A stretch of DNA of 61,824 nt from an uncultured Alistipes sp. (GCA_900545315.1 UQYM01000014.1:1-61824); one strand, 5' to 3'. Numbered from the stretch's first letter, positions 9,094 through 18,564 are shown. Made by a program: numbers and translations. The notes: generated from the letters alone by a model not told the origin.

Positions 9094-10248
9094 ATGGCAA
9101 ACAGAATGATTCTTAACGAGACCTCCTATTTTGGTCCCGGATCGCGTAAAGTAATCGCAGAAGAGGTTGCAAAACGCGGTTACAAAAAAGCATTGGTAAT
9201 TACCGATAAAGATTTGGTAAAATTCGGTGTAGCTGCTCAGGTGACCGATGTCCTGAAAGAGGCCGGTATTCCTTTTGAGCTGTTCGATAACGTAAAACAG
9301 AACCCGACCGTTAAAAACGTAAAGGCTGGTATCGAGGCTTTCAAAGCTGCGGGTGCTGACTTTATCGTAGCTATCGGTGGTGGTTCTTCGATCGATACCT
9401 CAAAAGCTGTGGGTATTATCATGAACAACCCGGAATTTTCGGATGTTGTCTCTTTGGAGGGAGTTGCTCCTACCAAAAAGAAATCGGTTCCTGTGATCGC
9501 TTTGCCGACCACTGCAGGTACTGCAGCTGAGGTGACGATCAACTACGTGATCACCGACGAGGAGCATGTTAAGAAGATGGTTTGCGTGGACCCGAACGAT
9601 ATCCCGACACTGGCCATTATCGACCCGGAATTGATGTTGAGCATGCCGCGTGGTTTGACCGCAGCAACCGGTATGGATGCCTTGACTCACGCTATCGAAG
9701 GTTTGATTACGCTGGGTGCATGGGAGATGAGCGACATGTTCGAGTTGAAGGCTATCGAGATGATCGCCAAATGGTTGCCTAAGGCTGTTGAGACCCCTTC
9801 GAACATCGAGGCGCGTGATGCAATGGCTACTGCACAGTACATTGCCGGTATGGCCTTCTCGAATGTAGGTTTGGGTCTGGTACACGGTATGGCTCACCCG
9901 CTGGGTGCCTTCTATGATATTCCTCACGGTGTGGCCAACGCACTGTTGTTGCCTTACGTGATGGAGTTCAACATGCCGGCTGCCAAAGCAAAATATCGTA
10001 AGATCGCTGAGGCGATGGGGATCGACACCGCGAAGATGAGTGATGACGAAGCTGCTCAGGCAGCCGTAGATGCTGTGAAGAAACTGGCGATCAGCATCAA
10101 GATTCCTCAGAAGTTGAGCGAACTGAATGTCAAAGAGGAGGATCTCGGCAAATTGGCAGAGTCTGCTTTCAACGATGTCTGCACCCCAGGCAACCCGCGT
10201 AAGGTAACCGTTGAAGAGATCAAAGCTCTTTATACCAAGGCTTTCTAA
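9094..10248 (+). CDS. fucO: Lactaldehyde reductase FucO (iron-dependent alcohol dehydrogenase)
   Basis: 384 residues from ATG 9094; an in-frame TTG at 9070 is less likely because the family starts MANRMILNET. The match to E. coli FucO is close along the whole length (TTAGTAAEVTINYVITDEE, GLGLVHGMAHPLGAFY). Iron ligands by homology are D195, H199, H264 and H278, and the NAD motif is GGGSSIDTSKA. It interconverts L-lactaldehyde and 1,2-propanediol with NADH, disposing of reducing power from fucose or rhamnose. No fucose isomerase, kinase or aldolase is nearby. Codon choice looks more biased than in its neighbours, suggesting strong expression. A clear terminator follows at 10367. Confidence 0.95.
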   Translation: MANRMILNETSYFGPGSRKVIAEEVAKRGYKKALVITDKDLVKFGVAAQVTDVLKEAGIPFELFDNVKQNPTVKNVKAGIEAFKAAGADFIVAIGGGSSIDTSKAVGIIMNNPEFSDVVSLEGVAPTKKKSVPVIALPTTAGTAAEVTINYVITDEEHVKKMVCVDPNDIPTLAIIDPELMLSMPRGLTAATGMDALTHAIEGLITLGAWEMSDMFELKAIEMIAKWLPKAVETPSNIEARDAMATAQYIAGMAFSNVGLGLVHGMAHPLGAFYDIPHGVANALLLPYVMEFNMPAAKAKYRKIAEAMGIDTAKMSDDEAAQAAVDAVKKLAISIKIPQKLSELNVKEEDLGKLAESAFNDVCTPGNPRKVTVEEIKALYTKAF

Positions 10249-10991
10249 TTGTCGAGGACGAGGACAAAAGTTCCGAGTCTCGGAATCGATTCAGTGCGTA
10301 GAGTTGAGAGTTCGCTCCTTGGTTGAGGATGCTGGACGACTCGCTTGAACCGCAAGTTTTCAATAGGCTGGAGACGTACCCATGTACGTCTCCAGCTTTT
10401 TTTGATATGGGAGATGTGGAAAGGGCTTGAGTTGGCGATTGAAGTCCGTTACAGGGGAATGGTGCAGCAATTGAAGAGGTGATCCGTAACGAGCCCTCAA
10501 GACCATGTATATCGAGTGGACCGAGCGTCTCGAGTGTGGGTGTGGAGGATCGGAGCTACGCAGTATTTACCTGCCGGAGTAGAGCAGGGGAGGTCCACTA
10601 AAATAATCGGGCTGTTTTATCGTTTAGATTTGTGAAACGTGAGGTCTTCTCGGTGCTGTGGAGGACTGTTGAGGCGTGTTTCGTCTGAAACTGGGGCAAG
10701 CGCATGAATCGACCTGATTGTGTGTCAAAGCTTTGTTGCAGGAGAAGGGCATGAAGGGTCGAATGCCTGATAAAACGCTCCCCAAGACGATCAAGATGTT
10801 CTCGGCCCATGACATTTAGAAGGACTGTCCGGGAGTCGAAATAAGTTTTACAATAGTGAAACATTATTGGGAGGTTGCACGTAAAAGTATTGTAGATTGA
10901 AGAGGGTGCATAGTCTGGGATTTGATAACGGACGGCGCTCCTTGAGGTTCGAATGTAAACATATACAGGTATAACCAAAATAACATTAACA
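10249..10991. other. Intergenic region between the two alcohol dehydrogenase genes
   Basis: 743 bases containing the fucO terminator (10367-10403) and otherwise no gene I can support. Short frames on either strand lack family resemblance and start signals. No consensus TAnnTTTG box was found just upstream of 10992. Confidence 0.5.
10367..10403 (+). terminator. Rho-independent terminator after fucO
   Basis: A perfect 13-bp inverted repeat (GCTGGAGACGTAC / GTACGTCTCCAGC, 10367-10379 and 10384-10396) with a 4-base loop is followed directly by seven T. It lies 119 bases after the fucO stop. Confidence 0.9.
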
Positions 10992-12161
10992 ATGGCAGGT
11001 TTTAGTTTTTATATTCCGACCCGTGTACTGTTTGGCCCGGGGATGTTGAATGAATTGGCTACGGTAAAATTGCCAGGTCGTAAAGCATTGATCGTTACCA
11101 CTGCCGGTAAATCGGTCAAAAAGTATGGTTATCTGGATCGGGTGATCTCCCTGCTCAAACAGAACAACGATACACAGTGTGTTGTGTTTGATAAGGTGAT
11201 GCCCAATCCGCTGTTGAGCCATGTTCGTGAGGCTGCGGCGTTGTGCCGTGCCGAGGGATGTGATTTTGTCATCGGTTTGGGTGGCGGAAGTCCGATCGAT
11301 TCGGCCAAAGCCATTGCGCTGGCTGCAGCCAATGAGGGCGACTATTGGGACTATGTCGAGGGCGGCAAAAAGCCGACCGGAGCACTGCCCATCATTGCCA
11401 TTACTACAACAGCTGGTACCGGTACCGAAGCCGATCCATGGACCGTTATTACCCACGATGAGAGCCGTCATAAAGTGGGATTCGGTTGCGATGAACTCTT
11501 CCCGGTATTGTCGATTGTCGATCCGGAGTTGATGCTGTCTGTTCCGGCTAAATTGACCGCTTATCAAGGATTCGATGCCTTCTTCCATGCATCGGAGGGT
11601 TTCCTGGCTCGGGTTGCAACTCCGGTCAGCGATGCTTTGGCACTGCAGAGTATGCGTCTGATCTTCAAATATCTGCCCCGTGCAGTGGCTGACGGTAAGG
11701 ATCTGGAGGCTCGTACAAACGTCGCTTTGGCCAATACCTTGTCCGGTATGGTGGAATCGACCTCATGCTGCATTTCCGAACACTCGTTGGAGCATGCGAT
11801 GAGTGGTCTCTATCCCGAGCTGCCGCACGGCGCCGGTTTGATCATGATTTCGTTGGCCTTCTACCGCCATTTTGCACCGTTGGCTCCTGAGCGGTTCATC
11901 GAGATGGCCCGTAATTTGGGTGCTGACCTGAGTGGCGTGGCAGCAGAGAAACAGCCGTATGTTTTTGTCGATCTGTTGGAGCAGATGCAGAAGGCGTGTG
12001 GTGTCGATCAGCTCAAGATGTCCGATTACGGTATCCGTCGCGAAGATTTCCCGCGGTTGGCTCAGTTGGCACGCGATGCCATGGGTGGGCTGTTCGGCCT
12101 CGATCCGCAGCCATTGACCGACGAGGATATCATCCGGATCTTCGAGGAGTCGTATCGTTAG
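10992..12161 (+). CDS. Iron-containing alcohol dehydrogenase (second copy, non-FucO type)
   Basis: 389 residues of the type-III alcohol dehydrogenase family. The NAD(P)-binding loop is IGLGGGSPIDSAKAIA and the threonine-rich cofactor loop is ITTTAGTGTEADPWTVI. Metal ligands sit in GFDAFFHASEG (D and H), SLEHAMSGLYPELPHGAG (two H). It is clearly different from the FucO upstream, lying nearer to the broad butanol/1,3-propanediol dehydrogenase branch. It should oxidise or reduce a small alcohol/aldehyde with NAD(H); the substrate cannot be named. It is monocistronic as far as I can see, ended by the terminator at 12417. Confidence 0.92.
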   Translation: MAGFSFYIPTRVLFGPGMLNELATVKLPGRKALIVTTAGKSVKKYGYLDRVISLLKQNNDTQCVVFDKVMPNPLLSHVREAAALCRAEGCDFVIGLGGGSPIDSAKAIALAAANEGDYWDYVEGGKKPTGALPIIAITTTAGTGTEADPWTVITHDESRHKVGFGCDELFPVLSIVDPELMLSVPAKLTAYQGFDAFFHASEGFLARVATPVSDALALQSMRLIFKYLPRAVADGKDLEARTNVALANTLSGMVESTSCCISEHSLEHAMSGLYPELPHGAGLIMISLAFYRHFAPLAPERFIEMARNLGADLSGVAAEKQPYVFVDLLEQMQKACGVDQLKMSDYGIRREDFPRLAQLARDAMGGLFGLDPQPLTDEDIIRIFEESYR

Positions 12162-12532
12162 ATTGAACGCTCACAATCCGAAAGAATTGGGTGGATCGTC
12201 TCTTCCGTATCCGTTCGGTCTAATTCTGTGCAACTTTGTGCTGCACGCAGAGACCCAGGGGATCGGTTAAGCGCCTCGCTACTGTCTTTAGAATGTAGGG
12301 GGCGGTAGTAGGTATGAGGCGGTTCGGATCCACTTGCTGCTTGCAGTGTAAGGTGGTGAGGTCCCTCCTATGAAAAAAGAGTAAACTCGCAGTACAAAGG
12401 TGCTATAGCTAAAAAATTCGGGACTGTTCTTGTAAAGGGCAGCCCCGAAATTTTTTATGGAGAAATGGGTGCGAGTGAATACGAATATTGCGAAAATCTT
12501 TATCTTTGATTATTGGGGTAAAATTGGAATTT
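12162..12532. other. Intergenic region with terminator and -7 box
   Basis: Holds the terminator at 12417-12456 and, at 12501-12508, the sequence TATCTTTG, a good -7 box that would place a start about 18 bases before the ATG at 12533. No -33 TTG lies at the right spacing. No gene is seen. Confidence 0.45.
12417..12456 (+). terminator. Rho-independent terminator after the second alcohol dehydrogenase gene
   Basis: An imperfect hairpin pairs TTCGGG...CTGTTC with GGGCAG...CCCGAA (12417-12449) and is followed by a run of six T. It lies about 255 bases after the stop codon. Confidence 0.75.
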
Positions 12533-13186
12533 ATGGAAACGCGCTTTAGCTCGGAAAATACTGCTGCTGAGCAGGGTAAAACCGATGCGGGGAAAGTGAT
12601 GATGGCACAACCCTCCCAGGACGATCATTCGACCCGGGAGGAGACCGTATCGCAGTCGCCCAAATTCAAAAAACCGTGGTGGAGAAGGCTGTTGAAGGTC
12701 TTCTCGATTGTGGTGGGATCGCTTGTGGGGCTGTTTTTGCTGGTAGCTATTTTGGTGTCGTTGATTTTGACGCCGTCGCGTTTGACGCCGATCGTCAATC
12801 GTGTTGCATCGCATTACCTGAATGCTACGGTACATTTCGACACGGTGCGGCTGTCGCTGTTCGAGAATTTTCCCCACGTCAGTCTGGAGTTGAAAAACGG
12901 CGAGGTGATTTCTGGCGTCTTTTCCGGAATCCCCGATTCGTTACGCTATGCGGTACCCCAACGGGCCGATAGTCTGCTCCGTTTCAAAGATTTTGCCGTT
13001 ACGCTCAATTTGCCTCGTTTGTTGGCCTCTCAGGTGGTGATTCGTGAACTGAAATTGGTGGACCCCCAAATTTATGCGTTTGTTTCCCCCGCCGGGAACG
13101 CCAACTGGGATATTTTCCCTTCCGGAGCCGATACCACAGCCAGTACGCAAGCCGAAAAAAAAAAGCCGATACAACCTCCGATATGA
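12533..13186 (+). CDS. AsmA-like membrane protein, N-terminal part (before frameshift)
   Basis: From ATG 12533 the frame gives a hydrophilic tail of about 50 residues, one membrane helix (VFSIVVGSLVGLFLLVAILV), then the AsmA N-terminal domain (RLTPIVNRVASHYLNATVHFDTV, FENFPHVSLELKNGEV). The frame ends at a stop just after a run of ten A (13155-13164), while the family continues in another frame at 13183-16419. An ATT/TTG start at 12488 was rejected because it overlaps the promoter box at 12501. AsmA-like proteins span the periplasm and are linked to lipid transport or outer-membrane assembly. Confidence 0.85.
   Translation: METRFSSENTAAEQGKTDAGKVMMAQPSQDDHSTREETVSQSPKFKKPWWRRLLKVFSIVVGSLVGLFLLVAILVSLILTPSRLTPIVNRVASHYLNATVHFDTVRLSLFENFPHVSLELKNGEVISGVFSGIPDSLRYAVPQRADSLLRFKDFAVTLNLPRLLASQVVIRELKLVDPQIYAFVSPAGNANWDIFPSGADTTASTQAEKKKPIQPPI
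13155..13165 (+). other. A10 tract with dnaX-like slippery heptamer A AAA AAG
   Basis: In the reading frame of the upstream part the codons run GCC GAA AAA AAA AAG CCG, so the last seven bases (13159-13165) form A AAA AAG, the -1 slippery heptamer of E. coli dnaX. A -1 slip, or one extra A in the transcript, continues as AEKKKADTTSDMTMLF into the long downstream frame. Alternatives are a real one-base deletion, phase variation or a sequencing error. Confidence 0.7.
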
Positions 13187-16100
13187 CCATGCTCTTTGGT
13201 CTTCGGGTGGGGAGAGTGATGCTGAAGGGGGCAGAGCTCCAGTACGAGAGCCGACGGGATGCGATTGAGGCTTCGCTCGATTCCCTGCATCTCTATTGGA
13301 AGAGCCATCGCAAACGGCGCTATGAGATCGATCTGGGAAGCGAGGTCTCAATGCGACAGGGGAAGGTGGCCTATGCTCAACGGCTTCCGTTGTCTCTGAA
13401 GGGCGGTTTTGCATTTGGGCGCTGGCGTGAACATCGGGGCATGTTTGACAAGCTGACCCTGCAAGCCGACAATATTCCGGTAGAGTTCAACGGCCAGGTG
13501 GTGGTTGAGGCCGATAGTGTGGTCTCCGATTTGGTGTGCAAGGTCTCTCCGCTGCAGTTCCAGCGGGTGTTGAGTCTGGTACCGGAGGCGATGATGCCGG
13601 CAGCACGCCATTTTCAAACCAGCTTGTCGGCTGACCTGGAGACGCGTGTGACGGGTACCTATCGGTTCGACAACAATGTGTTGCCTACATTGCGACTGGA
13701 TTGCAAGGTGAATGGGGGTTACCTCGGTTACGAGGGGTCCAAAGTTCGCATTGATGATATGCAGCTCGATGCATCACTGTTCTATCACCCGCAACGTCCC
13801 GATTCAACGGGTGTGATCTTGCGTAAATTCACCGTTGAGGGGATCGGTATGAAGTTTCGGGCTGAAGGGACGGCGTGGGATGTATTGCGCGATGCCCGTG
13901 TGCAGGGAAAGATGGACGGATCGATCGATCTGGGTCGTTTAACCGAGCTGTTCCCTTCGCAGAAAAAGGATATTACGGCTCATGGCGAAGTAGGGTTGGA
14001 GGCCAATGTGGGTTGCCGGCTCAGCGAACTCAATCTGCGACGAATTGGCAACACCCGGATTCATGCCAAGGTAACCTTGCAGAATCTGTTAGTCAATATG
14101 CCCCAAGATACGCTTTTTTTGATGGCTAACGGAGGCCGAATCGTCTTCGGCGCCAATCCCAATCTCCCCGAATACGACACCACCATTGCTGCCGGGGCTC
14201 AGGTGGTCTATCTGGATGTGCAGGCCGACACCCTGCAGTTCGATATGAAAGAGATGTTGGCCATGTCCCTTTCCGGCGGGAAACTGACCATGCGCAATGC
14301 GGTTGCCACGGATGATGACACAACGGTGGTACGCCCCTTTACCGGGTCGGTGAATGCCCGCTATCTGGGAATTGATGGAGTGGACTCCTCCTGGGTGAAG
14401 ATCGGCGGGCCGGCAATCGATTTTTCGATTATGCCCTCCGCCAAGGATTCGACGATTCCGGTTATCCGTCTGCAATTGGCCTCCAAAGGGATGGTTAGCC
14501 GCAGTATCGATAATATCTGTGCACTGCGCGGAGTCCATGCCGATCTCGAAGCAACGCTCTATTCGACCCGGCGTCAGCAGGCACAGCGTCGTGAACATTG
14601 GCTTGATTCATTGCAGCAGGTCTATCCCGATGTGCCGCGCGATTCACTGTTCGGCCATGTGCGTGCTCTATTCATGCAGCAGCACCATGGACAACAGCCG
14701 CCTCAGGATGATTTTATCGCGCAGGATATCGATATGCGCATGGACCAGTCGATTCGTCAGCTGTTGTATCGGTGGAATGTAAATGGCAATATCAAAGCAG
14801 ACGGTGGACGTCTGATTACCCCCTATTTCCCGTTGACCAATACGTTGCGTAATGTGGATATAGGTTTCACGACCGATCGGGTTGAGTTGCGCGGTACGAC
14901 GATCCGTAGTGGGGCCTCGGATTTGAATTTGACCGGTGAGGTCGCCAACCTGAAACGGGCCCTTTCCGGACGTGGAAAGTTGCGGATCAATATGCAGCTT
15001 GAGTCCGATACGCTTGATATCAATGAATTGGTTAAGGCTGCCAGTGCCGGATCTTCTTACATGACGGCCAGTGACAGTTACAAAGACTCTTTGCATCAGG
15101 CCGTTTCGGAGGAGCATCTGCAGCAGATGATCGAACAGCAGGCGGCGGTTGATACAGCAGCCGAGACGTCACTGATTGTGGTTCCGGGAAATGTCGATAT
15201 CGATGTGGATCTGGATGTCAAACACGGGGTGTATGCCGATTTGACGTTGAGCAAACTGTCCGGCTGCCTGATTGTACACGACCGCTGTCTGCAATTGAAT
15301 GATCTGGAGGCGGTGACTGATGCCGGTACGATGAAGCTGACCGGCCTCTATGCAACGCGCAGTAAAAAGGATATCACAACCGGATTTGATCTGGAGATGC
15401 AGAAGATTCAGGTGGCTCGTCTGATCAAACTGATCCCGTCGGTAGATACGTTGTTGCCGATGTTGCGATCGTTCGAAGGGGTGGTGGATTGTCAGATGGC
15501 TGCAACGGCGGCGCTCGATACGGCAATGAATATCCAGATGCCGACACTCAATGCTGCATGTCGTATTCACGGCCAGGATATGGTTCTGCTCGATGGCGAA
15601 ACCTTTACGGAGATCTCGAAGATGCTGCACTTCAAGAACAAGAAGCGCAATATGATCGATAAAATCTCCGTTGAAATGTTAGTACACGACAGTCAGATTG
15701 ATATCTTCCCGTTTGCGATCGAGATGGATCGTTATCGTGCGGCGGTTAGCGGCATACAGAAGTTGGATATGAATTTTGATTATCATATTTCGGTACTCAA
15801 GTCGCCGATTCCGTTCCGGTTGGGCATTGATATTTATGGCAATCCGGACAAATTTAAATTCCGGATCTGTCGGGCTCGGTACAAGAGTATCGATGTGCCG
15901 AGTTATGTGGAGGTGATCGATTCGGCTCGTTTGAACCTCAGGCGGAATATTACGGATATCTTCCGTCGAGGGGTTGAGGCGGCGACTTTGAGCCGGTTGC
16001 GGGTTAATACTGCACCCAGCTTGCCCACCGAGGTGACTGCTGAGAGCGAACAGCTGACAGCAGCCGATTCGGCACTGTTGCGCAAGGAGGGATTGTTGCC

Positions 16101-16419
16101 GGGTTCTGATACGACGCAGGGAGCTGGCGCTGCTTCTGCACCAGCAACGGGTGCTGATACGACACAGGGAACCAGTGCAGATCCTCTACCAACGGCGGGT
16201 GGCGATAGCTCGCAAATCCGTGTAGCGCAGTCATCTTCGGAGGCGTTGGAATCCTCTTCGAATTCGGCAGAGGCACAGTCTGTGAAAGATTGTGCGTCAG
16301 TACCGGTAGAGGACTCCAGCTCGCAATTGCCACCTTCGGATGCTGTCCTGCTTGGGGATAAGACCTGGCTGTCGGTGGTGGCGGACGAGGCAGACCCTGC
16401 TGCACCGGAACGTCCATAG
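13183..16419 (+). CDS. AsmA-like protein, C-terminal part (after frameshift)
   Basis: Continues the protein begun at 12533. The frame is open upstream of its first ATG back through the A tract, which supports one original gene of roughly 1,295 residues. The body is repetitive beta-rich sequence of the AsmA/TamB-like type, with the AsmA C-terminal-like region near 15550-15910 (FTEISKMLHFKNKKRNMIDK, IDIFPFAIEMDRYRAAVSG, SPIPFRLGIDIYGNPDKFKF). The last ~150 residues are low-complexity Ser/Ala/Thr/Asp. By family it would form a periplasm-spanning groove for phospholipid traffic to the outer membrane. If no frameshift occurs in the cell, this part is separated from its membrane anchor. Confidence 0.85.
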   Translation: MTMLFGLRVGRVMLKGAELQYESRRDAIEASLDSLHLYWKSHRKRRYEIDLGSEVSMRQGKVAYAQRLPLSLKGGFAFGRWREHRGMFDKLTLQADNIPVEFNGQVVVEADSVVSDLVCKVSPLQFQRVLSLVPEAMMPAARHFQTSLSADLETRVTGTYRFDNNVLPTLRLDCKVNGGYLGYEGSKVRIDDMQLDASLFYHPQRPDSTGVILRKFTVEGIGMKFRAEGTAWDVLRDARVQGKMDGSIDLGRLTELFPSQKKDITAHGEVGLEANVGCRLSELNLRRIGNTRIHAKVTLQNLLVNMPQDTLFLMANGGRIVFGANPNLPEYDTTIAAGAQVVYLDVQADTLQFDMKEMLAMSLSGGKLTMRNAVATDDDTTVVRPFTGSVNARYLGIDGVDSSWVKIGGPAIDFSIMPSAKDSTIPVIRLQLASKGMVSRSIDNICALRGVHADLEATLYSTRRQQAQRREHWLDSLQQVYPDVPRDSLFGHVRALFMQQHHGQQPPQDDFIAQDIDMRMDQSIRQLLYRWNVNGNIKADGGRLITPYFPLTNTLRNVDIGFTTDRVELRGTTIRSGASDLNLTGEVANLKRALSGRGKLRINMQLESDTLDINELVKAASAGSSYMTASDSYKDSLHQAVSEEHLQQMIEQQAAVDTAAETSLIVVPGNVDIDVDLDVKHGVYADLTLSKLSGCLIVHDRCLQLNDLEAVTDAGTMKLTGLYATRSKKDITTGFDLEMQKIQVARLIKLIPSVDTLLPMLRSFEGVVDCQMAATAALDTAMNIQMPTLNAACRIHGQDMVLLDGETFTEISKMLHFKNKKRNMIDKISVEMLVHDSQIDIFPFAIEMDRYRAAVSGIQKLDMNFDYHISVLKSPIPFRLGIDIYGNPDKFKFRICRARYKSIDVPSYVEVIDSARLNLRRNITDIFRRGVEAATLSRLRVNTAPSLPTEVTAESEQLTAADSALLRKEGLLPGSDTTQGAGAASAPATGADTTQGTSADPLPTAGGDSSQIRVAQSSSEALESSSNSAEAQSVKDCASVPVEDSSSQLPPSDAVLLGDKTWLSVVADEADPAAPERP

Positions 16420-17177
16420 TAAGCGTTGCGTGGACCGCCTATTTGAGTTTGAGGTAGTGATGGCAGAATGGGCGACCTATTTGGGTAGAACGGTTGAAGC
16501 TCTGTAAGACTGTTGGGCTACACACTCGCTGCGGGACATGTTGGGCCGGTCGATATGCGGCAAATTGGTGAGGTTGGTCGAATCACTACAGGGTAAGTTT
16601 CTGCTTACATTTGCCGCAAGATGAATGGGTCTTGGAGACATATCGTTAATGTGTGATCGGCTGATGTGCAGTGAGAAGTCGATTTGTCGTGTATAGGCGA
16701 GTGGTGGAAATAGCTGCAGTAGAGAGCATGTGACTGTTTAATTTCCTGAATGCATCGCTAAGGCAAGCAGCTCGCTGTGTTGTTGGCTGCATGATATAGA
16801 TGATAGATGGACGCAGAGCGTGCTGCCGATGTGTGGTCGGCCGATTTACAGTGAGCGGTTGATTTGCTGCGTTGAGGCGGGTGGCAGAGACGTTATCGCA
16901 AGTGATGGTCTGCGACTGTTCGATTCGTTGCAGGAGAGCGTAAATGGCTGTTCGGTCCGCCGCAAATCGGTCCGCCACAAGAAGAGATGGATGCTGGTGG
17001 ATTTGCAGTACGAATATGGGTGTGATCGATTCACGCGGGGACACGATTGGAGCCCAAATGTGGCGATCTACAATATTTACCGCATGGACTGAAACAAATG
17101 TGGATTTAATTATTAAATTTGCCCGTATTTTTTGAGTAGTTTTAATTTTATTTCCAACCTTACAATCAGGTTCGTTG
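16420..17177. other. Intergenic region with degenerate direct repeats
   Basis: No gene is supported. Two diverged copies of a ~95-base unit lie at about 16650-16747 and 16828-16925, both reading TGTGTG(A/G)TCGGC(T/C)GAT...CAGTGAG...GATTTG...GCG(A/G)GTGG. Reading frames through the area look like fortuitous open frames. Confidence 0.5.
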
Positions 17178-17627
17178 ATGAAAAAGTTTTTATTTGTATT
17201 CTCGCTGCTGTGCGCAACGACCGTCTTGTCGGTCAAAGCACAGGATTACAATTGGGCAATCGGTGTGCGCGGCGGTGAAACCGCTTCCGGTATCACGGTT
17301 AAGCACCATTTTGATCCGGCAAACGGACTTGAAGGCATTATCGATTTCGCCAAAGGAGTCAATATCTATGCGTTGTACGAGCGGCATATCCCGGTGATCA
17401 CGACCGGTTTCCACTTCTATTATGGCGGTGGTATCAATATGGGAGGCTGGGAAAAACACAGCGAAACCAAATTTACAACCGGTATCGATGGCGTCATTGG
17501 CTTGGAATATAAGATACCGAAAATTCCGTTGGCTGTTTCTGCGGATTATAAGCCCTGCTTGAACTTCGCAGGCCATACCGGATTCCATGCGTTGGACTTT
17601 GGTTTGGGTGTCAAGGTTGCATTCTAA
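17178..17627 (+). CDS. Small secreted outer-membrane beta-barrel-like protein
   Basis: 149 residues from ATG 17178 (a TTG three bases-in-frame upstream at 17175 is unlikely). A clear signal peptide (MKKFLFVFSLLCATTVLSVKA) is cut before QDYNWAIGVRGGE. The remainder alternates polar and hydrophobic residues with aromatic girdles (GFHFYYGGGINMGGW, IGLEYKIPKIPLAVSADYKP) and ends in LGVKVAF, a terminal Phe as in outer-membrane barrels. Role unknown. The next gene begins 19 bases downstream, so the two probably share a transcript. Confidence 0.8.
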   Translation: MKKFLFVFSLLCATTVLSVKAQDYNWAIGVRGGETASGITVKHHFDPANGLEGIIDFAKGVNIYALYERHIPVITTGFHFYYGGGINMGGWEKHSETKFTTGIDGVIGLEYKIPKIPLAVSADYKPCLNFAGHTGFHALDFGLGVKVAF

Positions 17628-17646
17628 AAGTTAAATGTCATACATC

Positions 17647-18525
17647 ATGAAAAAGTTTGTTTACCTGTTGTTGTTACTCTTTCCGATGGTCTCTTGTGTG
17701 AGCCGTCAGAGTGCGGATCAGGTCGAAAACCAGAAGGATTCGCTGGCGCGTGTGGTTGCAGCCAAAGATTCGATGATCAATGAGATTTTCGAGTCGATGA
17801 GTGCGGTTGCCGAGAACCTCAATGCCATCAAGGAGCGTGAGCACATTATCAACAAGAGCATTGATAACGGCGAAATCCAGAATCAAACTCCGGCCCAAAT
17901 TAATGAAGATGTTGAGGCGATCAATCAGTTGTTGCTGGACAACCGTGAAAAGATGGCTCGTTTGCAGCAGTCGGCTAATCAGTTGCGCAAGGCCAATCTG
18001 AAGGTGGCCAGTTTGGAGAAGATGCTCGCCCAGTTGCAAAAAGATGTTGAGACCAAAGATCAGGAGATTACCGTGCTGAAGAGCAATCTTGAGCAGATGC
18101 ATATTCAGGTGGCCGAACTTAACGAACAGGTCGAAGGGTTGAATACGCAGGTTAGCGGACTGACCGAGACCAATGCTTCCTTGCAGGGAGAGGTGAAAGG
18201 GCAGACTGATATTCTGAATACGGCTTACTATATTGTTGGATCGGAGCGTGAGTTGTTGGACAAAGAGATCGTTTATAAGAGCGGTTTTATTGGCAGAACC
18301 CTGAAAATCAACGAGAGCCGTAGTCTGGACAGCTTTACTAAGATCGATATTCGCAATTTCGACAGTGTGCTGATCGGACAGAAGAAGGTGACCTTGGTAA
18401 GTTCGCATCCGGCCGAATCTTATGAATTCGTACAGGATGACAAGGGTATCTATGAATCGCTGATTATCAAGGATAAGAAGAAATTCTGGGAGTACTCTAA
18501 GGTGCTGGTTATTAGTTATAAATAA
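17647..18525 (+). CDS. Coiled-coil lipoprotein
   Basis: 292 residues from ATG 17647, chosen because MKKFVYLLLLLFPMVSC is a compact lipoprotein signal with Cys17 in a lipobox. Residues about 25-200 form a long heptad-rich coiled coil (NLNAIKEREHIINK, LEKMLAQLQKDVETKDQEI, QVEGLNTQVSGLTETNASL). The C-terminal ~90 residues form a small globular beta-rich region (FIGRTLKINESRSLDSFTKIDI) seen in many uncharacterised Bacteroidota lipoproteins. It should be anchored in the periplasm by lipid. It pairs with the small barrel upstream. No function is assigned. Confidence 0.85.
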   Translation: MKKFVYLLLLLFPMVSCVSRQSADQVENQKDSLARVVAAKDSMINEIFESMSAVAENLNAIKEREHIINKSIDNGEIQNQTPAQINEDVEAINQLLLDNREKMARLQQSANQLRKANLKVASLEKMLAQLQKDVETKDQEITVLKSNLEQMHIQVAELNEQVEGLNTQVSGLTETNASLQGEVKGQTDILNTAYYIVGSERELLDKEIVYKSGFIGRTLKINESRSLDSFTKIDIRNFDSVLIGQKKVTLVSSHPAESYEFVQDDKGIYESLIIKDKKKFWEYSKVLVISYK

Positions 18526-18564
18526 TAAAAATGTTTGTTGGGGGTGAATTTGCTGGCTCACTTT

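Noticed and set aside
13183..13190. ATG at 13183 as a true independent start for the large AsmA-like part
   Set aside because: The frame is open upstream into the A tract and the protein would lack the membrane anchor; one gene with a frameshift explains the data better.
16646..17236. 196-codon minus-strand open frame in the repeat-bearing gap
   Set aside because: It begins inside the small barrel gene and runs through the degenerate repeats, with no signal, motif or family pattern.
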